This document shows, one piece after another, positions 1 through 7,116 of a stretch of 64,000 nucleotides of DNA (position 1 is its first letter; every line of letters starts with the position of its first letter). Source of the DNA: Nodosilinea sp. FACHB-141 (GTDB lineage: Bacteria; Cyanobacteriota; Cyanobacteriia; Phormidesmidales; Phormidesmidaceae); contig NZ_JACJPP010000012.1 of the NCBI RefSeq assembly GCF_014696135.1, forward strand, positions 1-64,000, written 5' to 3'. Below the pieces are notes generated by a model, which was not told the DNA's origin, made no database searches, and saw only the letters and a program-made list of their open reading frames with translations. Made by a program: the position numbers and the translations under genes.

Positions 1-171
1 ATCCTAGATTCTCAGGGTCGCGTGATTGGCACCTGGGCGGATGTCATCAACCGGGCGAACCTGGGTATGGAAGTGATGCACGAGCGCAATGCTCACAACT
101 TCCCCCTCGACCTGGCTTCGGCTGGTGAGGCTACCCCCGTTGCACTACAGACTCCTGTAATCAACGGCTAG
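1..171 (+). CDS. psbA: Photosystem II D1 protein, C-terminal fragment
   Basis: This is the 3' end of psbA; the 5' part lies before the window. D1 is the reaction-centre core subunit of photosystem II in the thylakoid membrane, binding P680 chlorophylls, pheophytin, QB and part of the Mn cluster. The frame opens at base 1 and gives 56 residues containing [20 protein letters not shown], the near-invariant D1 C-terminus that ligates the Mn4CaO5 cluster (the His-Glu and His332/Glu333/Asp342-Ala344 region). After the Ala residue where CtpA cleaves (DLASA) there is a short extension ending in VING. A strong hairpin terminator follows. Identity is essentially certain; copy type cannot be judged from this fragment. 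Confidence 0.97.
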   Translation: MLDSQGRVIGTWADVINRANLGMEVMHERNAHNFPLDLASAGEATPVALQTPVING

Positions 172-237
172 ATTGTGAAACTCGGGCGGGGTTAACGCCT
201 TGCCCATCCTGTGAACAGGTCGAATGAAGGTATGAAG

Positions 238-263
238 CGCCCCAGAAATCTGGGGCGTTTTTT
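238..263 (+). terminator. Intrinsic terminator after psbA
   Basis: A GC-rich hairpin (CGCCCCAG / CTGGGGCG arms with a small A-rich loop) is followed directly by a run of six T residues. It lies 66 bases after the psbA stop and fits a Rho-independent terminator for that transcript. Confidence 0.9.
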
Positions 264-345
264 GTGGGTGAAATGTAGCCAACACAGAGAGCCCTCCCAA
301 CTACTGTTAGAAAGGTAGTTCCTTGATTCAAGTAAATCGCTATCC

Positions 346-690
346 ATGAAATTGTTGTTTGTTTGCAGTCGCAACCGACTGCGCAGCCCGACTGCTGAAG
401 CCGTATTTGCAGAGTATGACGGGTTAGAAGTGGATTCAGCTGGGTTGAACCCAGAGGCAGACATGCCGTTGACGAGCGAAGCTGTTCAGTGGGCAGACAT
501 TGTTTTTGTCATGGAGCAGTCTCACCGCAGCCAGCTCGCAAAGAAGTTTCAGCCTTGGCTCAAACAGAAACGGGTGATTTGCCTAGACATTCCCGATAAG
601 TATGGGTACATGGATCCAGCTTTAGTAAAGTTGCTAAAGCAAAAGGTACTGCCGCTATTGGGAACCTTTAAGGGCAGTGAACAGAGGTAG
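346..690 (+). CDS. Low molecular weight protein-tyrosine-phosphatase-like protein
   Basis: The 114-residue product resembles the low molecular weight phosphotyrosine phosphatase fold. Residues 6-14 read VCSRNRLRS, which contains the catalytic C-X5-R-S loop with the nucleophilic Cys. Near residue 80 there is a DIPDKYGYMDP segment in place of the usual DP general-acid loop. At 114 residues it is shorter than classic family members (about 150), as seen for a compact subgroup. It should dephosphorylate protein tyrosine or act on a small phosphoester; the substrate cannot be read from sequence. It stands alone between the psbA terminator and an unrelated gene on the same strand. Confidence 0.8.
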   Translation: MKLLFVCSRNRLRSPTAEAVFAEYDGLEVDSAGLNPEADMPLTSEAVQWADIVFVMEQSHRSQLAKKFQPWLKQKRVICLDIPDKYGYMDPALVKLLKQKVLPLLGTFKGSEQR

Positions 691-749
691 GCGATACATC
701 GCTCTAAGCGTGAGCTGTTTGGCTATCTCAACCTTAGCCCGGTTAGACT

Positions 750-1577
750 ATGGCGCATTTTCCCCCACGTATTCACATTCTGCTGGCTAGTCAGGCATCC
801 GTCGGTTTTGTGATTCGCAGGGGGCCGTCAAAACGAGTTGCGACTCTGCTTTGGGATCGCGATCGCGACACCTTTCATCTCGGTCAATGGCTCAGCGGCC
901 GCATCTACGAGCGCCGCAGCGATATTTCACCTGACGGCAAGCACGTCATCTACTTCGCAATGAACGGCCAATGGCAATCGGAGTCGCGGGGGTCGTGGAC
1001 GGCAATTTCGCGAGTGCCGTACCTGAAGGCGATCGCATTTTTCCCGAAAGGTGATTGCTGGCATGGCGGCGGCCTATGGACTGGGAAGACGAAATATTGG
1101 TTAAATGGCTGCTACGCCCACACAGAATCGCATTGCCCATCATCTCTGCAACGCGACACCCAGTACCAACCCGAGGGCGGGTGCGGTGGCGAGTGTTTGA
1201 GCGTCTATTACCCTCGCCTGCTGCGGGATGGTTGGACCTGGGTCGATCGCATCAAGGTTAGACAGTGGCAGGACAAAGACATTTTTGAGAAGCCCATCGG
1301 CCAAGGCTGGACGCTGCGCAAAATCGCCCATGCAGAGGTGGGCGCTCCAGTGGGCAAGGGCTGCTATTGGGATGAGCACGAATTAATTGGCCCTGACGCA
1401 GCCACAGTCATAGCTTGCCCTACATGGGAGTGGGCCGAGATGGACCATCAACGGCTTGTCTGGGCGGCTGCGGGCAAGCTTTATGCCGCTCAGGTCTGCA
1501 AAGCCGGATTGACCAACGAAACTGTGTTATTTGACTTCAATGACATGATGTTTGAAGCCATTGAGGCTCCGTATTAG
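750..1577 (+). CDS. Conserved hypothetical protein, Trp/Gly-rich
   Basis: I do not recognise the family. The 275-residue product has no signal peptide or membrane segment. It is rich in Trp, Gly and aromatic residues spaced in strand-like blocks (for example LWDRDRDTFHLGQWL near residue 33 and SPDGKHVIYFAMNGQW near 60), a pattern seen in beta-propeller-like proteins. The SPDGK motif recalls WD40/TolB-type blades, but this is only a resemblance. A Cys-containing stretch near residues 120-150 (CYAHTESHC, GGCGGECLSVYYPR) is unusual. It starts with ATG 59 bases after the phosphatase-like gene and is followed by an acyltransferase gene on the same strand. Confidence 0.6.
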   Translation: MAHFPPRIHILLASQASVGFVIRRGPSKRVATLLWDRDRDTFHLGQWLSGRIYERRSDISPDGKHVIYFAMNGQWQSESRGSWTAISRVPYLKAIAFFPKGDCWHGGGLWTGKTKYWLNGCYAHTESHCPSSLQRDTQYQPEGGCGGECLSVYYPRLLRDGWTWVDRIKVRQWQDKDIFEKPIGQGWTLRKIAHAEVGAPVGKGCYWDEHELIGPDAATVIACPTWEWAEMDHQRLVWAAAGKLYAAQVCKAGLTNETVLFDFNDMMFEAIEAPY

Positions 1578-1637
1578 TTCTAAATGGCGTTTAGTAATAC
1601 AATGCATTCGCCTAGTACGGTCAGGAAATACCGATAA

Positions 1638-2495
1638 ATGAGGAATTACGGCCTTAAGGCAATGCAGAAACCAGGTTGGTCATTAGATCGTCGTGATCCT
1701 CAGTTTATTGAGAACTTTCAACCGGTTTGGGCTTGGCTGTACGAGCATTACTTTCGTGTGCAGACCCAAGGGTGGGAGCAGATTCCTGCGGGCCAGATCA
1801 TGCTGGTGGGCTCTCACAATGGCGGATTGTCGACACCCGACATGTTTATGATGATCTACGACTGGGTGCGGCGCTTTGGTGCCGATCGCCTCGTCTACGG
1901 GCTGATGCACCCCAAGGTGTGGCAAGCCTGCCCGTTTGTGGCTAGTCTGGCCGAACGGGCTGGGGCGATCGCCGCTCATCCCAAAACAGCCCTAGCTGCC
2001 CTCGAGCGCGGTGCTAGCATTTTGGTGTATCCCGGCGGGGCGCAGGATGTTTTTCGTCCGTTTTATCAGCGCGATCAGGTTCATCTAGGCGATCGCAAGG
2101 GGTTTGTCAAAATTGCCATTCAGCGCCAGATTCCCATTGTGCCTGTAGTCTCTTGGGGTGCCCACGAAACGCTGCTGGTGCTGGCCGACATCTATCCCCT
2201 CGTAGAACGTCTTCACGAGTTGGGCATGCCCTGGCTGCTGGGCATCGATCCAGAGGTGTTCCCTGTGTACCTAGGGCTGCCCTGGGGCATTGCGTTTGGG
2301 CCGTTGCCAAATATTCCCTTGCCTCGGCCCATAGCTACCCATGTTGGCGCACCGATCTACTTTGAGCGCTATGGGGTAGAGGCGGCGCGCGATCGCACTT
2401 ACGTCGATGCCTGCTACCGGCAGGTTCACCATAAAATGCAGCACGACCTCAACCATCTAATTGCTAAAGATATAGATGGATTGTGCCTCTCCTAG
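1638..2495 (+). CDS. Lysophospholipid/diacylglycerol acyltransferase-like protein
   Basis: The 285-residue product belongs to the LPLAT/plsC-related acyltransferases. Around residues 55-68 it has GSHNGGLSTPD, a version of the His-Asp catalytic block. Near residue 130 it has ILVYPGGAQD, matching the acceptor-binding PGG motif, followed by the conserved GFVKIAI and PIVPVVSWGAHE segments. Family members transfer acyl groups to glycerolipids. Some cyanobacterial relatives act on diacylglycerol, phytol or plastoquinol, so the acceptor here is open. No obvious transmembrane helix is present, although the fold is usually membrane-associated. ATG at 1638 is used; an in-frame ATG at 1662 is an alternative start. 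Confidence 0.75.
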   Translation: MRNYGLKAMQKPGWSLDRRDPQFIENFQPVWAWLYEHYFRVQTQGWEQIPAGQIMLVGSHNGGLSTPDMFMMIYDWVRRFGADRLVYGLMHPKVWQACPFVASLAERAGAIAAHPKTALAALERGASILVYPGGAQDVFRPFYQRDQVHLGDRKGFVKIAIQRQIPIVPVVSWGAHETLLVLADIYPLVERLHELGMPWLLGIDPEVFPVYLGLPWGIAFGPLPNIPLPRPIATHVGAPIYFERYGVEAARDRTYVDACYRQVHHKMQHDLNHLIAKDIDGLCLS

Positions 2496-2627
2496 TAAAG
2501 CCATTTTTCAAATAGTCTACATATCGGAATTGGTTGCCCCAGAGGATTTGGGTCTCCTGGAGCTGGGTTTGAGGCACGGTCATCCGAAGTCGCCCGAGGG
2601 GCCTAATGCACTTGAAGAGGAACAGCT

Positions 2628-2960
2628 ATGTTGATCAACCGCGGCGATATTTACTGGGTCACGCTGGATTCCCATATTCCTCACCCCTATGTCATCCTGC
2701 AAGACGATCTGTTCAACCACAGCCACCTCCCCACCGTCGTCGCCTGCGCCCTGACTACCAACCACAAGCGCATCAGCCTTCCCGGCAATGTGGCCCTTGA
2801 AGCTGGCGAGGCCAACCTGCCGAAGCGAAGCTTTGTCGAGGCGGGTAAAATCACGTCGCTGCAAAAAACCCAGCTCGGCCCCTATATCGGCACTCTTGCC
2901 GAAGCACGGGTAGTCGAGATCCTCGACGGCATCCGGTTCCTTCAGCGGATTACCCGATGA
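2628..2960 (+). CDS. PemK/MazF-family toxin, solitary
   Basis: The 110-residue product begins MLINRGDIYWVTLD, the hallmark N-terminus of PemK/MazF endoribonucleases (RGD/E-(I/V)YWV). It continues with the typical PYVILQDDLFN strand, a central VACALTTNHKR segment and a LPKRSFVEAGKI segment that forms part of the RNA-binding groove. Such toxins cleave mRNA at short motifs and are normally neutralised by an antitoxin encoded just upstream. Here the 132 bases upstream hold no plausible antitoxin frame, so it appears unpaired. A GAGG ribosome site lies before the ATG. The catalytic state is not known; it may be a standalone regulator. Confidence 0.8.
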   Translation: MLINRGDIYWVTLDSHIPHPYVILQDDLFNHSHLPTVVACALTTNHKRISLPGNVALEAGEANLPKRSFVEAGKITSLQKTQLGPYIGTLAEARVVEILDGIRFLQRITR

Positions 2961-3216
2961 GCGTCGCCGCTGGCGGTTGACCACAAGGCAGAATGCCCGT
3001 GTAGCTTAGCCTGGCAATGCCGCTAACCAGCGGATAGCTAATTTTGAGAGGCTCCAAGGTGGCAAACAAAGACCCAACCGCAGTCAGCAGGTTGCTAAAC
3101 TCCTTGCGCCACCCCAAACTTTGATATCAAACACCAATTCGTTTGAGATGAGCTCTGCGATCGCGCTAGTTATCGGTTCACCCGCTAAAATCTGAACCTC
3201 TATTGACTCTGGCAAC

Positions 3217-4347
3217 CTACCCTCGAATCTGCACAGGCATAACCAGATAGGTAATCTTAGTTTCCCCCAGGGGCACAAACACCGCTGGGCTGGTCGCTGC
3301 ATTGCACTGCATTTGCACCTCGGTGGTGTCAAACGCCTTTAGCCCATCCAGCAGATAGCGCACGTTAAAAGCAATATCGAGCTCATCGCCGCTCACCTGG
3401 GCGGGCAGTTCTTCGTGCCCGCTGCCTACCTCCTGAGCTTCCACCGAGAGGGCAATACTCTGATTGCCAGGGTTGAGGGTAATTTTGATGATGTCGTTCT
3501 TCTGACTAGCCAGCACAGCAATACGTTCCAGGCTAGCCATCAGTAATCTGCGATCGACCGTCACCTGGCGGGCAAACTGCTTCGGCAGCAGCTGCCGGTA
3601 GTTGGGGTACTGCCCCTCGAGCAGGCGAGTGGTGAGGCGCTGGTGACCCAGGTCAAACAACACCTGGGTTTCATCGAGCCGCAAGGCCACCGGCTCATTA
3701 GAGGTATAGCCCTGAATCATGCGCTCTAGCTCGCGCAGGGCCTTGGCTGGCACGGTAACATCCATTGAAGGGGTATCCGTGGCCGATTCGTCAGTGGTTT
3801 GCACTACGGATAGGCGGTGGCCATCGGTGGCGGCAAACTCTAGGGCATCGGTTTCAGAGAGCAGGTGTACGCCGGTGAGCACCTGCTTGGTTTCGTCACC
3901 GCTGGTGGCAAAGAGCGAGCCGCGCAGGCCACTGAGCAGCGCGTCGGCAGAAAGAGTAATCGATTCGCCATCTTCTACTGTGGGCAGCGCGGGATAGTCT
4001 TCGGCACTCAAGCCCCGCACCTCGTAGCGACCAGAGGAAGAGGTCAGCGTCACGGTAGTGCTGTCGCCCTCAGACTCTAGGGTAATGTCTTCGTTGGCTA
4101 GGCGAGAAACGATATCGCCCCAAAGCTTAGAGGGCAGCGTCAGCGTGCCGGGTTCCTCTACTTGGGCGCTAAAGCGGCTTTCAATGCCCAACACTTCGTC
4201 AAAGCCCACCAAGGTTACTGACTGGTTCTCAATATCGGCCTTAACCAATATATTGGCCAGCACTGGCCGATTAGGACGCGACGACACAGCACGGCTAACT
4301 GAAGACAGTTGGGCACTCAGCTCGTTCTGGGGGCAGATAAACTTCAT
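3217..4347 (-). CDS. dnaN: DNA polymerase III subunit beta (sliding clamp)
   Basis: The product is the ring-shaped processivity clamp of replicative DNA polymerase. The start is placed at the ATG giving MKFICPQNEL, the conserved clamp N-terminus; an in-frame ATG 24 bases upstream would add eight unlikely residues. This gives 376 residues, normal for the family. Recognisable clamp features include RPNRPVLANILV near residue 30, the central LSGLRGSLFATSGDE and GVHLLSETDALEFAATDGHRL motifs, and the C-terminal TKITYLVMPVQIRG, which forms the partner-binding pocket. The gene is followed by no partner gene, but upstream lies a long duplicated noncoding block that looks like a replication origin, an arrangement known from some cyanobacteria. 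Confidence 0.97.
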   Translation of the reverse strand: MKFICPQNELSAQLSSVSRAVSSRPNRPVLANILVKADIENQSVTLVGFDEVLGIESRFSAQVEEPGTLTLPSKLWGDIVSRLANEDITLESEGDSTTVTLTSSSGRYEVRGLSAEDYPALPTVEDGESITLSADALLSGLRGSLFATSGDETKQVLTGVHLLSETDALEFAATDGHRLSVVQTTDESATDTPSMDVTVPAKALRELERMIQGYTSNEPVALRLDETQVLFDLGHQRLTTRLLEGQYPNYRQLLPKQFARQVTVDRRLLMASLERIAVLASQKNDIIKITLNPGNQSIALSVEAQEVGSGHEELPAQVSGDELDIAFNVRYLLDGLKAFDTTEVQMQCNAATSPAVFVPLGETKITYLVMPVQIRG

Positions 4348-4444
4348 AGCAACGGAGAAAAGGAAACGCAACCGATTAGGAACGCCAGCACAGAATATTT
4401 ATCTGTGAGAATGACTAATTCCGTACTAGCAGTATCTCACCTTT

Positions 4445-5349
4445 GTTATGGATTGCTGGGTAGAACTACTCTTTCTATAGGATTTTGAAGAGCTGGATCC
4501 TCCACTTCGAGAGCTTTATAGCGCTTTCGAAAGCAGTTACTTCTCAACTGAGTGCTCATCCCGTCACTCTTTTTTGCCCCATCAGTTCTGACCTGTCAGA
4601 CAAGCTCTGCTTTCCAGAAGAAGAAAACTTAAAAGACAGCAGTAGCAGTAGAGCCTGTGGAAACTGGGGATAACCGCCGAACTATCTAACTGTCATGGGC
4701 TGCACTGCTAACACCATTTGGGAAAAAGGGTGGAGAAAAGTCCGAAGTTTCCACAACTGTGGAAGCGGTAGCATCAATGTTCTTCCAAGGAGAGAGGCTA
4801 GCCCGTTTAAGGAAGAGCTTTCCCGGCGTGTTTCCTAGGAGGACTTAAGAAAAAATTGCAGTTTTCTAGGCCTCTTTCGATTTCGGCTTTCTTAGGATCC
4901 CATTCGTTGATTGCGAGGTCATCTTTGTCTTTTGATGACTGTCCTGTCTGACTGTTGATATATAGATGATTTGCTAGATAGGATCCATATTCACCTCTTA
5001 TTTGTCTTGCTGTTCATAGATAATTTGTTCACTGAATTGGATCCACATTTGCTTCTTGCCGAGATAGTTTTACTCAGTTCCTTAATCGGACAATTTTTTG
5101 GTTTTCTTAGGATCCCATTCATCTCTGTAAGGATAATCTTTGCCCTTTTGACGACTGTTTTGTCTTACCGTTAGCAAATATATTATTCGCTAGATTGGAT
5201 CCGCATTTGCTTTTTGCCGGAATGGTTTTACTCAACTCCTTGTGTAAAAGGAGATAGGCCATCCCTCAAAAGCGCGTATGTTTGTACCTCAAAAGAACTC
5301 GGTTCCTCTAAAAACTTCTTCCACAGAGGGATCCTTTGTGGCGCCAAAT
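4445..5349 (+). repeat. Tandem block, copy A
   Basis: This is the first copy of a direct duplication. It begins TGTTATGGATTGCTG and ends near GGCGCCAAATT. It aligns with copy B at an offset of 922-923 bases over the first part. Near its end the offset is 831 bases, so copy A carries about 90 extra bases, accounted for by an additional GGATCC-containing sub-unit. Shared landmarks include GTAGAGCCTGTG, CTGGGGATAACCGC, AGCGCGTATGTTTGTA and AAAGAACTCGGTTCCTCT. The copies have diverged clearly, so the duplication is not recent. Confidence 0.85.
4656..4766. promoter_or_regulatory. DnaA-box-like cluster, copy A
   Basis: Three 9-mers differ by one base or so from TTTTCCACA: TGTGGAAAC on the minus-oriented side at 4656-4664, GTTTCCACA at 4747-4755, and TGTGGAAGC at 4758-4766. 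The last two form an inverted pair separated by two bases. Another one-mismatch box, TCTTCCACA, lies at 5317-5325. Assignment rests on motif match only. Confidence 0.5.
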
Positions 5350-5366
5350 TAGGCCAATTTCCTTTT

Positions 5367-6190
5367 GTTATGAATTGCTGTATAGAACCACTCTTTTAGA
5401 GGATCTTGGAGAGCTGGATCCCTTACCTCAGAGGCTTTCTAACGTTTTTGAAAGAAGTTACTTTTCAATTGGTGCTCATCCTATCACCCTTTTTTTACCT
5501 CATCAGGGCTGGCCCTGTTAAACAAGCTCTGCCTTCCGGAATAAGAAAAATTTAAAAGATAGTAGTAATAGTAGAGCCTGTGAAAACTGGGGATAACCGC
5601 TGAACTGTTTAATGAGTATAGGCTGCACTACTAACTCCCTTGGGGAAAAGGGGTGGAAAAAAGTTTGGGGTTTCCACACCCCTATAAGCGACAGCATTAA
5701 TGTTTTTCCAAAGAGAGAAGTTATCCCCTTTAAAGGAAGAGATTTCCCAGGGTTTTTACGCCGTTTTCCCCAGAAAATTTTGAGGAAATGATCACAATTT
5801 GTTACGTCTTTTTCAAGCTTCTGTTTTCTTGGGATCCCATTCGCTTATTGCGGAATAATCTTTGTCCTTTTGATGATTGTTTTGCCCTGTTGTTGATCAA
5901 TAGATTATTCGCTAGATCGGATCCGTATTCGGCTTAATTAGGATTCTATCCGCTTACTACGGGGTAATCTTTGCCCTTTTGCTGACTGTTCTGTGTTGCT
6001 ATTAACAGATAAGTTATTTGCTAAATCGGATCCGTATTCGCTTTTTGGCGAGATGATTTTACTCGGTTCCTTTTGTAATAGGAGACCAGCCATTTCTCAC
6101 AAGCGCGTATGTTTGTATGCCCAAAGAACTCGGTTCCTCTTAGAGAGTTCTTCCCATAAGAGGATCTTTGCGGCGCTGAGATCAAATTGA
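5367..6190 (+). repeat. Tandem block, copy B
   Basis: This is the second copy of the duplicated block upstream of dnaN, beginning TGTTATGAATTGCTG and ending near GGATCTTTGCGGCGC. Within both copies a smaller unit recurs: a GGATCCCATTC or GGATCCGTATTC core, then TAATCTTTGYCCTTTTG and a GACTGTT stretch, then AGATTATTYGCTAGATYGGATCC. The nested repeats suggest growth by local duplication. Confidence 0.85.
5652..5772. promoter_or_regulatory. DnaA-box-like cluster, copy B
   Basis: Boxes seen are GGTGGAAAA at 5652-5660 (reverse of TTTTCCACC), GTTTCCACA at 5670-5678 and TTTTCCCCA at 5764-5772, each one mismatch from TTTTCCACA. GTTATCCCC near 5716 and GGGGATAAC near 5590 are further TTATCC-type motifs. 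The positions correspond to the cluster in copy A, so the boxes were duplicated with the block. Confidence 0.5.
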
Positions 6191-6257
6191 TGCCCTTGAG
6201 TCAGGCTGTGGTTCTTGCACGAGCAAAAACCTTTCGCCTCAAAAAGGGAAATTGAAG

Positions 6258-6782
6258 TTACGCAACTTCGGCTGTAGCAGAGGTTGCGGTGGAGCTGAGG
6301 ACATTGGCCTTCATCACCAGCACAGAGCAGGTAGCACGGTGCATGACGTGATTGCTGACGCTGCCTAAAACCAACTCGGCCAAGCCTGTGCGGCCTCGGT
6401 TGCCGATGAGAATGAGGTCGGCTCCCCACTCTTGAGCGGCTTTGCAGATGACGGTTGCGGGGTTGCCAATCAACTGCCGAAACTCGGCGGGGACTCCCGC
6501 TGTATTGGCTGTAGCAGCGTGGTGACGCAGGCGATCAAAGCTCTCGTGTTCGTAGCGCACCCAAGCTTGTCGCCACGCCTCTAGATCGAGCTCGGTACCG
6601 GGTGCCCAGTAGATGTTGTCGAGCCGGGGTGACATGGGCAAGGGACTGCTTTCTTCCTGGTTTGACAGGCTGTGTACCAGTAAGAGGGCGCCATCAGTGG
6701 CTTGGGCTAGCTCAAGGGCTTGAGTAAAGAGGGTGTCGCTGGCGGGGCTGTTGTCTAGGGCCACTAAAATTTTGCGATACAT
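6258..6782 (-). CDS. Universal stress protein, UspA family
   Basis: The 174-residue product has the single Usp domain. It starts MYRKILVALDNSPASD, the first strand with the Asp that contacts ATP. Near residue 140 it carries LIGNRGRTGLAELVLGSVSN, the G-2X-G-9X-G(S/T) nucleotide-binding signature of the ATP-binding subclass. Between these, residues 45-85 hold an insertion rich in Pro and Trp common in cyanobacterial members. Such cytoplasmic proteins form dimers and respond to stress or energy state. The gene is transcribed away from a small membrane-protein gene and its 3' end abuts the origin-like block. Confidence 0.92.
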   Translation of the reverse strand: MYRKILVALDNSPASDTLFTQALELAQATDGALLLVHSLSNQEESSPLPMSPRLDNIYWAPGTELDLEAWRQAWVRYEHESFDRLRHHAATANTAGVPAEFRQLIGNPATVICKAAQEWGADLILIGNRGRTGLAELVLGSVSNHVMHRATCSVLVMKANVLSSTATSATAEVA

Positions 6783-6810
6783 GGGGTGTTCTCCCGATGA
6801 CTAAAGCAAA

Positions 6811-6957
6811 TCAGGCGTGAGGCGATCGCAGTCTAGGGCCAGGCCAGCGGGGTCTGAGGCGAAAGGTTAGCCAGTAAAGCAGTAGCACTAGACCTAACGC
6901 ACCTAGTTGGGTCGTCAGATATAACAGGTCGTGGTAGCTCGGAGTGAAAAACAGCAT
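6811..6957 (-). CDS. Small single-pass membrane protein
   Basis: A 48-residue frame starts MLFFTPSYHDLLYL, runs into one hydrophobic helix (LGALGLVLLLYWLTF) and ends with a basic, Pro-rich tail. A GGGAG ribosome site lies nine bases before this ATG, which is why the start is placed here rather than further upstream. It is 28 bases upstream of the stress-protein gene on the same strand and could be co-transcribed with it. No family was recognised. The main reasons to believe it are the ribosome site, the helix and the charge pattern. Confidence 0.45.
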   Translation of the reverse strand: MLFFTPSYHDLLYLTTQLGALGLVLLLYWLTFRLRPRWPGPRLRSPHA

Positions 6958-7116
6958 GGCGTGGTTCTCCCAGTGCGATCGCACCTCGAGGGATGGTTCT
7001 TGGCAACCAGGCCTCTTCATTCCATTGTCCTGCTGGGTTTTGGGGTGGGCAAAGGACTGCAACGAAGCTTGATGTGCGATCGCAATTCATTATCTTTGGC
7101 CAAAGATAATCTTTTA

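Larger units (their letters stand above)
4440..6190. other. Putative chromosome replication origin region (oriC-like)
   Basis: About 1.9 kb between dnaN and the stress-protein gene holds no credible gene. It is visibly more AT-rich than its flanks, is built from a roughly 0.9-kb block present twice in direct orientation, and is studded with GGATCC. It contains several 8/9 matches to the cyanobacterial DnaA-box consensus TTTTCCACA, including an inverted pair. Location next to dnaN, DnaA boxes, AT-rich DNA and dense GATC sites are all features of bacterial origins, and dnaN-linked origins are reported for Synechococcus elongatus. Function is inference; GC-skew over the whole chromosome would be needed to confirm it. 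Confidence 0.6.

Noticed and set aside
2996-3070. tRNA-like sequence (GCCCGTGTAGCTTAGCCTGG)
   Set aside because: The start resembles an acceptor and D-arm, but the anticodon stem would have a four- to six-base loop and no T-arm (GGTTCGAATCC-type) follows.
4971-6190. Short open frames inside the origin-like block (for example 4971-5174 and 5993-6190)
   Set aside because: They fall within the noncoding tandem repeat, lack ribosome sites and match no protein type; repeat structure explains the openness.
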